In this document: positions 1 to 9,171 of the stretch, in pieces | How positions within the stretch are numbered: the first letter of the stretch is position 1 | How the letters are laid out: each line of letters starts with the position of its first letter | Origin: JBGPGW01 sp046349515 | GTDB lineage: Bacteria > Pseudomonadota > Alphaproteobacteria > CADEGL01 | DNA length: 64,000 nucleotides | Assembly (NCBI GenBank): GCA_046349515.1 | Contig: JAXMCE010000003.1 | Span: forward strand, 270,959 to 334,958 | Reading direction: 5' to 3' | Translations under genes and position numbers: made by a program | Notes under the pieces: generated by a model | Told to the model about the DNA's origin: nothing | Database searches by the model: none | What the model saw: only the letters and a program-made list of their open reading frames with translations

Positions 1-711
1 GTTCCCGTCGGCGGCCGCGCGCTCGATTCCTATTTCGAGCTGCATATCGAGCAGGGCCCGATTCTTGACCGGGAAAATCTGCCCATGGGCATCGTCGTGA
101 AGGGCTACACCTCCTTCGGCTGCCTCGTCGATGTCTTCGGCGAAAATGCGCATACGGCCGCGACGCCCATGGACAAGCGGCGGAACGCGCTCTACGGCGC
201 CTCGCTCCTCGTCGCGGCCGTGCATGCGATCGGTTGGGACCATCACGCGACGGACGGGAAGGGCAACGCCTCGCGCCTCGTCTGCTCGCCCAACAAGTTT
301 GGGATCATCCCGGACTATGCGCAGGTGGCTCTCGACGTCCGTCACCCCGATCCGGCGACCGCGGCCGCCATGTTCGAGGCGTTGAAGGCTGCGATCGGTG
401 AGAGCGCTAAGCGCGCCAATGTGGCGATGACGATGGTGACGAGCTGGTCCTTCGGCAACGAGCGCTTCGATCCCGATTGCATCGCGCTCGTGAAGGACGC
501 GGCTGCTTCGCTTGGAATCCCGTGCCGCGAGATGATGAGCCAGGTCGGCCACGACGCCTATTACATCAGCCGCGTGGCGCCGACGGCCCTCATCTTCACG
601 CCGTGCAAGGACGGCATCAGCCACAACGAGGCCGAGCACACGACTCTCGACGAGAGCGTGCCGGGCATCAACGTCCTCTTGAACGCGGTGATCGCGCGGG
701 CCAACCGCTAG
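1..711 (+). CDS. Zn-dependent hydrolase, N-carbamoyl-L-amino-acid hydrolase / allantoate amidohydrolase type (3' part)
   Basis: The 5' end lies outside the window; 236 residues are visible and frame 1 is open from base 1. The peptide FELHIEQGP near the start is the hallmark of the M20 carbamoylase/allantoate amidohydrolase family, whose Glu helps bind the metal. A dimerisation-domain stretch follows (HTAATPMDKRRNAL), and the protein ends with the C-terminal metal-site region (QVGHDAYYISR, then SHNEAEHT). These enzymes hydrolyse N-carbamoyl amino acids or ureido compounds in the cytoplasm. The exact substrate cannot be told. The gene converges on the spoVR gene with 15 bases between the stops. 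Confidence 0.88.
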   Translation, partial: VPVGGRALDSYFELHIEQGPILDRENLPMGIVVKGYTSFGCLVDVFGENAHTAATPMDKRRNALYGASLLVAAVHAIGWDHHATDGKGNASRLVCSPNKFGIIPDYAQVALDVRHPDPATAAAMFEALKAAIGESAKRANVAMTMVTSWSFGNERFDPDCIALVKDAAASLGIPCREMMSQVGHDAYYISRVAPTALIFTPCKDGISHNEAEHTTLDESVPGINVLLNAVIARANR

Positions 712-726
712 AGGCGCGCGCAGGCG

Positions 727-2277
727 CTAGCCGAGGCTGTGGCTCGGCTCGACGGGCTCGTGTTCCTTGATGGTGGCGTCGGTCGCGGCATCGACCTCGA
801 GGAGGAGGACGGGATAGCCCCAGACGTTGGCGATGTGCTGGAGGACGCGGCGCGCATCGCCGGCCTCGAGGATCGCGCCGTCGAGCACCCGGTGATGGAG
901 GACGAGGTGCCGGTCGCCGGCGAGATCGACGTCGACGATCTGGATGTCCGGCTCGATCGCCGCGATGTCGTAGCATTGCGCGAGCGTCTTGCGCACGTCG
1001 CGGTAACCCTGTTCGTCATGGATGGCGGTCACGACGACGTCGGAATCGCTGGGATCGTTCCGGATGGCGAAGAGCTTCATCTTGCGCATGAGATGGGGGC
1101 TCAAGAACTGGAGGATGAAGCTCTCGTCCCGGTAATCGGCCCAGATGCCGCGGAGCGTCCCCCACGGGTCGCCGTTGCCGGCGAAGGCCGGGAACCAGGC
1201 GCGGTCTTCCTCCGTCGGCGCCGTCGCGATGCGCGCGATGTCGCCCATCATGCCGAAGCCGAGCGCATAGGGGTTGAGGGATGAGAAGCGCTGGTCATCG
1301 AAGTCCGGCTGCGCGATCACGCTCGTGTGGGCGTGCAGCATCTCGAGCATGGCGCCGTCGGTGAGGCCGCCCGTCTCGTGGAGGCGCTGCATGATCGCGT
1401 AGTGGACATAGGTGGCGCAGCCCTCGTTCATGACCTTGGTCTGCTTCTGGGGATAGAAGTACTGGGCCAGGTTGCGCACGATGCGCAGGATCTCGCGCTG
1501 CCAGGTCTGGAGCTTGGGTCCGGTCTTCTCGATGAAATAAAGAAGGTTCTCCTCGGGCAGACGGAGAAGCTTCTTCCGCTCGGCGATCTCGTCGCGCGAG
1601 GCGGCGGCGGCGGACGCCTTGGGCACGGTGCGCCAGAGGTCGTTGTAGATGCGCTCCTGGTGCTCCGCCCGCTCGCGCTCGCGCTGCTCTTCCTGGCGGA
1701 GATTGAGCTTCCTCTTGCGCGGATAGCGGTGGACGCCGTGGTCCATGATCGCGTGCGCGGCGTCGAGCACGCGCTCCACCGCCTCGTGGCCGTGACGCTC
1801 CTCGCAGCGCGCGATATAGGTCTTGGCGAAGTCCATGTAGTCGAGGATGCCATCGGCATCCGTCCACTGGCGGAACAGGCTGTTCGACTTGAAGAAGTGG
1901 TTGTGGCCGAAGGCGGCATGCGCCATGACGAGCGTCTGCATGGCCATGGAGTTCTCCTCCATGACGTAGCTGATGCAGGGGTTCGAGTTGATGACGATCT
2001 CGTAAGCAAGGCCGCGGAGGCCCTTGCGGTAGAGCGTCTCGTCCCGCGCGAAGTGCTTGCCGAAGGACCAGTGCTTGTACATGAGCGGCAGGCCGATCGA
2101 GGAGTAGGCGTCGAGCATCTGCTCGGCCGTGATGACCTCGATCTGGTTCGCGTAGGTGTCGAGGCCGAACTCGCCCTTGGCGATCGCCTCGATGGCGTCG
2201 TAGGCGCGGCGCAGCGTGTCGTAGTTCCACTCGGCGCCCGCGAAGAGAGACGGCTGCGTGTCGAGCATGGATGTCAT
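727..2277 (-). CDS. spoVR: SpoVR family protein
   Basis: 516 residues, matching the usual 500-520 for SpoVR/YcgB. The N-terminal region (WNYDTLRRAYDAIEAIAKG, ITAEQMLDAYSSIGLP, YKHWSFGKHF) is typical of the family. The biochemical role is not established; in Bacillus SpoVR affects the spore cortex, and in proteobacteria the gene belongs to a stationary-phase/stress module. I chose the ATG at 2277, two bases after the yeaH stop, rather than the longer open frame to 2403, which would run back into yeaH. It is the last gene of prkA-yeaH-spoVR, and the tight spacing implies one transcript. Confidence 0.93.
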   Translation of the reverse strand: MTSMLDTQPSLFAGAEWNYDTLRRAYDAIEAIAKGEFGLDTYANQIEVITAEQMLDAYSSIGLPLMYKHWSFGKHFARDETLYRKGLRGLAYEIVINSNPCISYVMEENSMAMQTLVMAHAAFGHNHFFKSNSLFRQWTDADGILDYMDFAKTYIARCEERHGHEAVERVLDAAHAIMDHGVHRYPRKRKLNLRQEEQRERERAEHQERIYNDLWRTVPKASAAAASRDEIAERKKLLRLPEENLLYFIEKTGPKLQTWQREILRIVRNLAQYFYPQKQTKVMNEGCATYVHYAIMQRLHETGGLTDGAMLEMLHAHTSVIAQPDFDDQRFSSLNPYALGFGMMGDIARIATAPTEEDRAWFPAFAGNGDPWGTLRGIWADYRDESFILQFLSPHLMRKMKLFAIRNDPSDSDVVVTAIHDEQGYRDVRKTLAQCYDIAAIEPDIQIVDVDLAGDRHLVLHHRVLDGAILEAGDARRVLQHIANVWGYPVLLLEVDAATDATIKEHEPVEPSHSLG

Positions 2278-2279
2278 CC

Positions 2280-3566
2280 TCAGGCCGCCTCGCGCTGGCG
2301 CGTGAAGAGGTCGCGGAACACGGGAAAGATCTCGGACCGGGTGCGGACCTTGCGCATGGCGGGGGTGCCGTGGCGCTGCTCGCATTGCCGGTAGGCGCGC
2401 CACAGTTCGCTCTCGCCGTCACCCATGAAGCCGGCTTCGTCGCCGACCTCGATGTAGGCGAAGTACTGGCAGAGCGGCAGGATGCTCCGCTCGAGAAGCT
2501 CGGCGGCCACCTCGTTGTCGCCCGAGGTGTTGTCGCCGTCCGAGGCTTGTGCCGCATAGATGTTCCAGTCGCTCGCGGGATAGCGCCGGTCGATGACCTC
2601 GCGCATCTCCTTGAGCGCGGTCGAGACGATCGTGCCGCCGGACTCTGTCGCGTAGAAGAACGTCTTCTCGTCGACTTCGGACGCCTCATGGGTGTGGCGG
2701 ATGAAGACGATCTCGACGTGGCGGTAGCGGCGCGTGATGAAGAGGTAGAGGAGCATGAAGAACCGCTTGGCCAGGTCCTTCATGTGCTCCGTCATGGAGC
2801 CGGAGACGTCCATCAGGCAGAACATGACCGCCTGAGTGACGGGCTTCGGCACCTGCTCGAATCGGTTGTAGCGCACGTCGACCGGATCGACGTAGGGAAT
2901 AAGGCGGCGGCGCGTGAGCAGGCGTTCGAGCTGCGCCGTCAATTCGGCGAGGTTCGGATCGTCGGCCGACTTCGCACGGACCGCGTCGATCTCGGCCTCG
3001 AGGGCCTCGATGACCGCGGTCTTCGGCCGTTTGAGCGCGATGCGGCGCGACAGCGAGTTCCGCATCGTCCGCACGAGGTTGAGGTTCGAGGGCGAGCCCG
3101 TGACGGAGAAGCCCGCGCGCGAGGGCATCGAGGCGACCGTCTCCTTGAGCGAGGATTTGGAGAGGTCGGGCAACTCGAGATCGTCGAGGAAGATGTCGAG
3201 GAATTCCTCCTTGGAGAGGACGAAGCGGAAGTCGTCGGACCCCTCGCCGTCGGGGCTGCCCTCGCGTCCGCCGCCCTCCCCACCGCCAGACGGCGGCTTC
3301 GGAATCCGGTCGCCGCGGACGTAGGATTTGTTGCCCGGCAGCGCGTAGCTGTGGGTCCCGTGCTGCGGCGATTTGCGGAAGGTGGGCTCCTTGAGACGCT
3401 CGGTCGAGATGCCGATCCGTTCGGTTCCGGCGGCATCGCCGACGCTCCGGCCTGAGGACGCCGTGCGAACGGCCTCCTTGATCTCCTGCCGCACGCGGCG
3501 CAGGAACCGCTGGCGGTTGCCGTGGCTCTTGCCCTTGGGATTCAGGCGGCGGTCGATGATGTTCAT
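2280..3566 (-). CDS. yeaH: YeaH/YhbH family protein (DUF444)
   Basis: 428 residues, close to E. coli YeaH. The N-terminus (MNIIDRRLNPKGKSHGNRQRF) and a Gly-rich linker around residues 90-110 are typical. A von Willebrand-A-like MIDAS motif, DVSGSM, lies at about 253-258. The protein is thought to act with the PrkA kinase in a nutrient- and stress-response module; its biochemical activity is unknown. It starts 30 bases after prkA ends and is followed 2 bases later by spoVR, so the three genes form an operon. Confidence 0.94.
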   Translation of the reverse strand: MNIIDRRLNPKGKSHGNRQRFLRRVRQEIKEAVRTASSGRSVGDAAGTERIGISTERLKEPTFRKSPQHGTHSYALPGNKSYVRGDRIPKPPSGGGEGGGREGSPDGEGSDDFRFVLSKEEFLDIFLDDLELPDLSKSSLKETVASMPSRAGFSVTGSPSNLNLVRTMRNSLSRRIALKRPKTAVIEALEAEIDAVRAKSADDPNLAELTAQLERLLTRRRLIPYVDPVDVRYNRFEQVPKPVTQAVMFCLMDVSGSMTEHMKDLAKRFFMLLYLFITRRYRHVEIVFIRHTHEASEVDEKTFFYATESGGTIVSTALKEMREVIDRRYPASDWNIYAAQASDGDNTSGDNEVAAELLERSILPLCQYFAYIEVGDEAGFMGDGESELWRAYRQCEQRHGTPAMRKVRTRSEIFPVFRDLFTRQREAA

Positions 3567-3596
3567 GGGAGCCCCGATATCCGGCTTGTGGCCGTC

Positions 3597-5552
3597 CTAC
3601 CCCGCCTGCTTCACGCGCATGTACCACTCGACGAGGCGCCGGACCTGCCGCTCGGTGTAGCCGCGGCCTGTCATGCGCTCGACGAACTCCGTGTGCTTCT
3701 TCTCGGTGTCCGAGTCCTTCTTGGTGCCGAAGCTGATGACGGGCAGCAGGTCGTCGACCTGGCTGAACATGCGCCGCTCGATCACCTCGCGGATTTTCTC
3801 GTAGGACGTCCAGGACGGGTTCTTGCCGCCGTTCTGAGAGCGCGAGCGGAGCGCGAACTTCACCACCTCGTTGCGGAAGTCCTTGGGATTGGCGATGCCG
3901 GCCGGCTTCTCGATCTTGGACAGCTCCTGGTTGAGAAGCTCGCGGTTGAGCAGCTGGCCCGTGTCCGGATCCTTGAAGTCCTGGTCCTCGATCCACGCAT
4001 CGGCGTAGTCGACGTAGTGGTCGAACAGGTTCTGGCCGTAGTCGTGGTAGGATTCGAGATAGGCCTTCTGGATCTCGTTGCCGATGAACTCGGCATAGCG
4101 CGGCGCCAGCTCTTCCTTGATGAACTCGAGATAGCGCTTCTCCCGCTCCTCGGGGAACTGTTCGCGGCGGATCGATTGCTCGAGCACGTACATGAGGTGC
4201 ACGGGGTCGGCCGCGATCTCGTTGGCGTCGTGGTTGAAGGTCTGAGAGATCACCTTGAAGGCGAAGCGGGTGCTGATGCCCTGCATGCCTTCGTCGACCC
4301 CGGCGGCGTCGCGGTACTCCTGGAGCGGCTTCGCCTTGGGGTCGGTCTCCTTGATGTTCTCGCCGTCGTAGACTCGCATCTTGGAGTAGAGGTTCGAGTT
4401 CTCGTGCTCCTTCAGGCGCGAGAGCACCGAGAACCGCGCCATCATCTCGAGCGTGCTCGGCGCGCAGGACGCCTTGGCGAGGTCGGAGCTGCGCACGAGC
4501 TTCTCGTAGATGCGCTGTTCTTCGGTCACGCGCAGGCAGTACGGGACCTTGATCACGCAGATGCGGTCGATGAAGGCCTCGTTGTTCCGGTTGTTCCGGA
4601 AGTTCTGCCATTCGGCCTCGTTCGAGTGGGCCAGGATGATGCCTTGGAAGGGGATGCCGCCGATGTTCTCGCTGCCGACGTAGTTGCCCTCCTGCGTCGC
4701 GGTGAGCAGCGGGTGGAGCATCTTGATCGGCGCCTTGAACATCTCGACGAATTCGAGAAGCCCCTGCGTGCAGCGGTTGAGGGCGCCCGAGTAGCTGTAG
4801 GCGTCGGGATCGTTCTGGCTGAACATCTCGAGCTTGCGGATGTCGACCTTGCCGACGAGGGTTGAGATGTCCTGGTTGTTCTCGTCGCCCGGCTCGGTCT
4901 TGGTGACGCCCACCTGCTTGAGACGCGAGGGGTAGAGCTTCACCACCTTGAAGCGCGAGATGTCGCCGCCGAACTCATCGAGCCGCTTCGCCGCCCAGGG
5001 CGACATGGTGCCCGGCAGGCGGTGGCGGGAGATGCCGTACTTCTCCTCGAGGATCGGACCCATGGTCTCGGGATCGAAGAGACCGAGCGGGCTCTCGAGC
5101 ACCGGGCTCAGCTCTTTGCCGGCCTTGAGCACGTAGATCGGTTGCTTCTCCATGAGCGCCTTCAGGCGCTCGGCGAGGGAGGATTTGCCGCCGCCGACCG
5201 GGCCGAGGAGATAGAGGATCTGCTTCCGCTCCTCGAGGCTCTGCGCCGCGTGGCGGAAGTAGCCGACGATGCGCTCGACCGTCTCCTCCATGCCGAAGAA
5301 GTCGGCGAAAGCCGGGTAGAGCTTGATCGTCCGGTTGAGGAAGACGCGCGAGAAGCGCGGATCCTTCGAGGTGTCGACGATCTCGGGCTCGCCGATCGCC
5401 GCGATCATGCGCTCGGCCGCTGACGCGTAGGCCTTGGGATCGGCCTTGCATTCCTCGAGATAGTCGAACAGCGACGTCTCGGTCTCCTTGCGGCCTTCGC
5501 GGCTGCGCACGAAATGGGCGAAGACGTCGTTCGAAACGGTCAGATCCAGCAT
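3597..5552 (-). CDS. prkA: PrkA family serine protein kinase / AAA+ protein
   Basis: 651 residues. An AAA-type Walker A motif, GPVGGGKS, is at about 117-124, followed by the long PrkA C-terminal domain. E. coli YeaG and B. subtilis PrkA are the named relatives. The family is linked to nitrogen-starvation and stationary-phase adaptation; in Bacillus an ATP-dependent protease activity has also been proposed. The start at 5552 (MLDLTVSNDVF) has a GAGGG ribosome site about 13 bases upstream; the open frame extends 14 codons further but without family similarity. It is the first gene of the prkA-yeaH-spoVR operon, so the promoter must lie in the long gap above it. Confidence 0.95.
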   Translation of the reverse strand: MLDLTVSNDVFAHFVRSREGRKETETSLFDYLEECKADPKAYASAAERMIAAIGEPEIVDTSKDPRFSRVFLNRTIKLYPAFADFFGMEETVERIVGYFRHAAQSLEERKQILYLLGPVGGGKSSLAERLKALMEKQPIYVLKAGKELSPVLESPLGLFDPETMGPILEEKYGISRHRLPGTMSPWAAKRLDEFGGDISRFKVVKLYPSRLKQVGVTKTEPGDENNQDISTLVGKVDIRKLEMFSQNDPDAYSYSGALNRCTQGLLEFVEMFKAPIKMLHPLLTATQEGNYVGSENIGGIPFQGIILAHSNEAEWQNFRNNRNNEAFIDRICVIKVPYCLRVTEEQRIYEKLVRSSDLAKASCAPSTLEMMARFSVLSRLKEHENSNLYSKMRVYDGENIKETDPKAKPLQEYRDAAGVDEGMQGISTRFAFKVISQTFNHDANEIAADPVHLMYVLEQSIRREQFPEEREKRYLEFIKEELAPRYAEFIGNEIQKAYLESYHDYGQNLFDHYVDYADAWIEDQDFKDPDTGQLLNRELLNQELSKIEKPAGIANPKDFRNEVVKFALRSRSQNGGKNPSWTSYEKIREVIERRMFSQVDDLLPVISFGTKKDSDTEKKHTEFVERMTGRGYTERQVRRLVEWYMRVKQAG

Positions 5553-6019
5553 GGGATGTTCCCTCGTGGCGACGGTCAATCGGTGGAAGTGCATTGGGGG
5601 AGATGCGGCGCAGCCTTCGGGCCAAAAGCGGGCCGGTCCGACGCGATGGGCGTGGAATCGAAGGCGAGGTCAGGGCAGGGGTAGCGCGCGGTCACGGTTG
5701 CCGTTCACCTCTGCGTACCTGGCGCGGATTGTTCGGGAAAATGGTTAACAGCTGATGAGGGCTGTTTCAGGGACGCTGAATTCGCGCGTCAATTCAAGGT
5801 ATTAGAGTGTGCAAAGAAAAAATGCGAGCTTGGCGCCGGCCGGCCTCGAGGCGTGCCATCGGACAAAACGGGTGGTCTTGATCCGCGCGGGCGCGCTCGT
5901 CTCTCCGCGCTTGCCTGCGACGGGGCGCGCGTCCTCTCCGCATGTATACGGATGTATCCGGATATATCCGGGTTATCGGCGGAGCGTCGTTCGGCCGCGC
6001 GGGCGGCGCGTCCTACGCC
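5553..6019. other. Intergenic region upstream of prkA, no gene seen
   Basis: 467 bases between the CoA transferase stop and the prkA start, both genes being on the minus strand. Several open frames pass through it, but none has a ribosome site or recognisable product. It should hold the prkA promoter; I could not identify convincing -35/-10, EcfG-type or sigma-54 boxes. The most structured part is a short phased repeat at 5944-5979, listed separately. Confidence 0.6.
5944..5979. repeat. 10-bp tandem repeat, 3.6 copies, unit GTATCCGGAT
   Basis: Consecutive units are GTATACGGAT (5944-5953), GTATCCGGAT (5954-5963), ATATCCGGGT (5964-5973) and a partial TATCGG. The period is exactly 10 bp, about one helical turn, and the core ATCCGGAT is itself a palindrome. 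It is AT-rich compared with its surroundings and lies about 390-430 bases upstream of the prkA start. It could be a repeated protein-binding site on one face of the helix; no binding protein is known. Confidence 0.8.
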
Positions 6020-7207
6020 TCAGACGATTCCGGCGCTCCGCATCTCGGCGATCTGGTCGCCCTGGAAGCCTAGCTCGCCGAGCACTTCCTCCGTGTGCTG
6101 GCCGTGCTTCGGCGGCGGCGTGCGCACCGACGGGCCGCCATGGGCATAGGTGAAGGCCGCGACCGGCACCGTGACGTTCTTGCCGACGCCCGGGACTTCG
6201 CCATGGGTGTGAATGACGGCGCGATGCTTGAGCTGCGCTTGAGCGAGCGCCTCGGGCAGGGTGTGGACGCGCTCGGCCGGCAGGCCGGCCTTGTGGAACA
6301 GGGCGACCCATTCGTCCGCGGTCTTGGTCTTGAAAATCTCGCCGAGCACCTTGGCCTGTTCGTCGTGGCGGTCGTTGATCTCCTCGAGACTCGCCGCCTG
6401 GGCCATGTCGGGACGGCCGAGCGCCTGCCACATCCGTGCCTGCTGCCGGACGGTCCACGCGCCGATCATGAGCATGCCGTCCTTGGTGTCGTAGCAGGCG
6501 TAACCGGCATTCTCGCTGTCGTTGCCCGAGAGCGTGGGCGCCTGGCCGCCGTTCAAGTAGTCGGTCACGGTCGAGGCCATGAGCATCAGGGCCGAATCGA
6601 GCATGGAGACGTCGATGTGCTGGCCCTTGCCCGTTCGCGAGCGTTGGAAGAGGGCGCAGGCGACCGCATAGGCCGCCATGGTGCCGCTGCCGTAGTCGAG
6701 CACCGGCGGGCCGACCTTGACGGGCGCGCTGCCCGCAAAACCGGTCGTGGTCATCATGCCCGAAAGCGCCTGGATGACGTTGTCATAGGCCGTGTGGCCG
6801 GCCTTGGGACCCTTCTGCCCGAAACCGGTCATCGAGCAGTAGATGAGCCGCGGATTGATCTTCGACAGGTCGTCGTAGCCGAGGCCAAGGGCGCCGAGCG
6901 CGCCCGCCCGGTAGTTCTCGATGAGGACGTCCGAGACGGCCGCGAGGCGCTTCAGGATCTCGCGGCCCTTCTCGCTCTTGAGGTTGAGGGTCATCGCGCG
7001 CTTGTTCGAGTTCTGCGTCAGGTAGCCGTTGCCCATGAGGGTCCGGTTCCGCTCGCGCACGCTGCCCGCCTCGCGCACCATGTCGCCTTCGCCCGGCTGC
7101 TCGATCTTGATGACGTCGGCGCCCATCACGCTCAGCTGGTAGGCGCAGAACGGCCCGGCCAGCACATGGGTCATGTCGATGACTTTGACGCCTTGGAACG
7201 GCTGCAT
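6020..7207 (-). CDS. CaiB/BaiF family (class III) CoA transferase
   Basis: 395 residues, normal for the family. The N-terminus (VKVIDMTHVLAGPF) carries the Rossmann-like start, and the expected catalytic Asp is at about residue 171 in VLDYGSGTMAAYA, followed by RTGKGQHIDVSML. These enzymes move CoA between an acyl-CoA and a free carboxylic acid. ATG 7207 (MQPFQG) was chosen; the open frame reaches 7783 but would swallow the cupin gene in another frame. It is last in the order Rieske oxygenase - cupin - CoA transferase, suggesting that the oxidised product is activated as a CoA thioester. The substrate is unknown. Confidence 0.92.
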   Translation of the reverse strand: MQPFQGVKVIDMTHVLAGPFCAYQLSVMGADVIKIEQPGEGDMVREAGSVRERNRTLMGNGYLTQNSNKRAMTLNLKSEKGREILKRLAAVSDVLIENYRAGALGALGLGYDDLSKINPRLIYCSMTGFGQKGPKAGHTAYDNVIQALSGMMTTTGFAGSAPVKVGPPVLDYGSGTMAAYAVACALFQRSRTGKGQHIDVSMLDSALMLMASTVTDYLNGGQAPTLSGNDSENAGYACYDTKDGMLMIGAWTVRQQARMWQALGRPDMAQAASLEEINDRHDEQAKVLGEIFKTKTADEWVALFHKAGLPAERVHTLPEALAQAQLKHRAVIHTHGEVPGVGKNVTVPVAAFTYAHGGPSVRTPPPKHGQHTEEVLGELGFQGDQIAEMRSAGIV

Positions 7208-7356
7208 GGTGGGTGGGTCCTTTTCGTGGGGTGATCGTGATCGCGTCGTCTCTGCGGCGCCGGGCCCGATCGGAGCGGACAGGCACTCCGCTCCCGGGCA
7301 AAGGGGAGCGGAGGATCGGCGTTGACCGGAAGCGCCCTCCGCGGGCCTTCGCCCTG

Positions 7357-7722
7357 TCAGAGGATGATGAACGTCTTCCGCGTGGTCTCGATGATCTCCC
7401 AGGTCCCTTGCGTGTTGGCCGGGAAGAATACGGCGTCGCCCGGCTCGATGTCGAGCGTGGTGCCGGAATCCGCGTGGAATTTGCAGCGCCCCGCGATGAA
7501 ATGGCTGAACTCGGCCTCTTTCACTTGGCGGCGGAACTTGCCCGGCGAACTTTCCCAGACTCCGCATTTGGGCGCCTGGTGGCGGACGGTCGAGCGCAGG
7601 CGCGGAACCGGCTCGCCCACGGGCAGGCCCGCGGGGCCGCGGTCGTCGAGTTCGCCCGAGGCGAGCTTCACCGGCGCCTTGATGTGGGTGAGCGTGGCGG
7701 TCTTGAGTGCTCCCGTGTCCAT
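7357..7722 (-). CDS. Cupin domain protein (Cupin_3-like)
   Basis: 121 residues with one small beta-barrel cupin: a first motif region around EFSHFIAGRCKFHADSG and a second at IEPGDAVFFPANTQGTWEI. The pattern resembles the EutQ-like Cupin_3 group, which keeps the fold but often lacks a full metal site. ATG 7722 has a strong GGGAGGATC ribosome site, so the longer frame to 7770 is rejected. It sits between a Rieske oxygenase gene and a CoA transferase gene on the same strand, with gaps of about 90 and 150 bases. A regulatory or substrate-binding role in that pathway is only an inference. Confidence 0.85.
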   Translation of the reverse strand: MDTGALKTATLTHIKAPVKLASGELDDRGPAGLPVGEPVPRLRSTVRHQAPKCGVWESSPGKFRRQVKEAEFSHFIAGRCKFHADSGTTLDIEPGDAVFFPANTQGTWEIIETTRKTFIIL

Positions 7723-7814
7723 TCTGATCCTCCCGTGGACAACGGCCCGCCGTGCCGCACGAGGCGACACCGGGCCGTGACATTATCGTGGGGAAAGACT
7801 AGCCGCTCGGCCGC

Positions 7815-8966
7815 TCAGGCGGAAGCGGCTCCCGCCATCTTCTCGGCGATCCAGGCGGCGAAGCGGCTGACGATGAATTCCTGGCTGGAGTACCGTCCCG
7901 GCCGGGCGAAGGGCGAGGAGAGACCCCTCTGCTGGAGCGCCAGCACCGCGTTGTCTTCCTCGATGGCCACGTCCCACCGCTCGTAATAGCCCTTCACCAG
8001 CTCGGCGAAGTCGGCGCGCGCGGCGGTCGAACGGGGAAAGCAACTCACCATGCCGACGCGGGTCCGGTCGGGTGCCAGCGGCTCGACCTCGAAGAACCAC
8101 ATGCAATCGGTCGTCGCCGCAAACATGAAGTTCGGGAAGACGAGCGTGTAGCGCGTCCCCGTGGCGTTGCGGCCGGTCAAGCCGGGGACGGGCGGCAGCG
8201 CCTTGCGGTTGCTGTTCTGAAGGAGCGTCACCGTGCCGAGGTTCAAGGTAAACAGGGTGGAATATTCGCCCGTGACCGGCTCCGGCGGGTCGACCGCGCC
8301 GTAGGACGCCGCGAGCGAGGTCGCATGAACCGACTGGAGGTGATAGCCCTCCATGAACACGTCGATGAAGAGCTTCCAGTTGCAGGCGACCTCGAACACG
8401 CGCCGGCGGGTCGCCACCATCTCGTCGAGAGACCAGGGCGCATGGAGCGCGGGGCAGTCGCCGAGATGTGCCGCAAGGCTCGGGCCCTTGCCGTCCAGGT
8501 TGACGAAGAGGAAGTTGGCCCAGCTTTCGAGCCTCACCGGAATGAGACCGAAGCGCCCGCGATCGAAGTCGCGCGTTTCCTCCATCTCCGGCGCGCCCGT
8601 GAGCGTGCCGTCGAGACCGTAAACCCAGCTATGGTAGGGGCACTTGATCGCGCGGCAATGGCCGTCGCCCTCGAGCAACTCCGCACCGCGATGCCGGCAG
8701 GTATTGGCGAAGGCGCGAACGGCACCATCGCGGTCGCGGAGGACGATGAGCGATGCGCCCGCGACGCTGCGCACCATGTAGTCGCCGGGTGCCGCGATCT
8801 GGTCGGCCCGTCCGACGCATGCCCAATGGGGGCGGAACAGGCGCCCACGCTCGGCCGCAAGCCAAGCCTCGCTCGTGTAGCACCAGGCGGGCAGGCCTTC
8901 GGCCTCCGAGACGGGCTGTCGCACGCGCCGGAAGTGTTCGGAGGCGAAGATGTCGGTCGCGCTCAT
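7815..8966 (-). CDS. Rieske non-heme iron oxygenase, alpha subunit (1)
   Basis: 383 residues. The Rieske [2Fe-2S] site is CRHRG...CPYH, with ligands at about C90, H92, C109 and H112. The mononuclear iron region is NWKLFIDVFMEGYHLQSVH, with two His, and an acidic element EEDNAVLALQQRG near the C-terminus supplies the third ligand. Such enzymes hydroxylate or dealkylate aromatic or quaternary-amine substrates and need electrons from a reductase. ATG 8966 was chosen because similarity begins there. It is the first gene of an operon with the cupin and CoA transferase, and is divergent from the aminotransferase gene. Confidence 0.93.
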   Translation of the reverse strand: MSATDIFASEHFRRVRQPVSEAEGLPAWCYTSEAWLAAERGRLFRPHWACVGRADQIAAPGDYMVRSVAGASLIVLRDRDGAVRAFANTCRHRGAELLEGDGHCRAIKCPYHSWVYGLDGTLTGAPEMEETRDFDRGRFGLIPVRLESWANFLFVNLDGKGPSLAAHLGDCPALHAPWSLDEMVATRRRVFEVACNWKLFIDVFMEGYHLQSVHATSLAASYGAVDPPEPVTGEYSTLFTLNLGTVTLLQNSNRKALPPVPGLTGRNATGTRYTLVFPNFMFAATTDCMWFFEVEPLAPDRTRVGMVSCFPRSTAARADFAELVKGYYERWDVAIEEDNAVLALQQRGLSSPFARPGRYSSQEFIVSRFAAWIAEKMAGAASA

Positions 8967-9119
8967 GGGTCCTCTCCCTCGAACCGGCTGGCTCGGCCGA
9001 GCGTATTGAGGGGGGCCGGCCTTTGCAACCGGAGCCCTGGAACGGCGCCTGCGGGGGCGGCTCGGCGCACAAGGAAAGTGGTCATCAAGCGTCGGGATTC
9101 GTGCCAACATAGCGAAAGT

Positions 9120-9141
9120 GGCGCCCCCGAAGGCGGGCGCC
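9120..9141 (+). promoter_or_regulatory. GC-rich hairpin just upstream of the aminotransferase gene
   Basis: A perfect 7-bp stem, GGCGCCC / GGGCGCC, encloses an 8-base loop. It ends 30 bases before the ATG at 9172 and 12 bases before the GGGAGGA ribosome site. If transcription starts upstream, it would lie in the leader and could affect stability or translation. No riboswitch family was recognised. Confidence 0.5.
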
Positions 9142-9171
9142 CATCGCAGTCGAGACGGGAGGACAGGTGAC

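Noticed and set aside
5809..6153. Plus-strand open frame over the prkA upstream gap
   Set aside because: Arg/Pro/Ala-rich shadow composition, no ribosome site, and it runs antisense into the CoA transferase gene.
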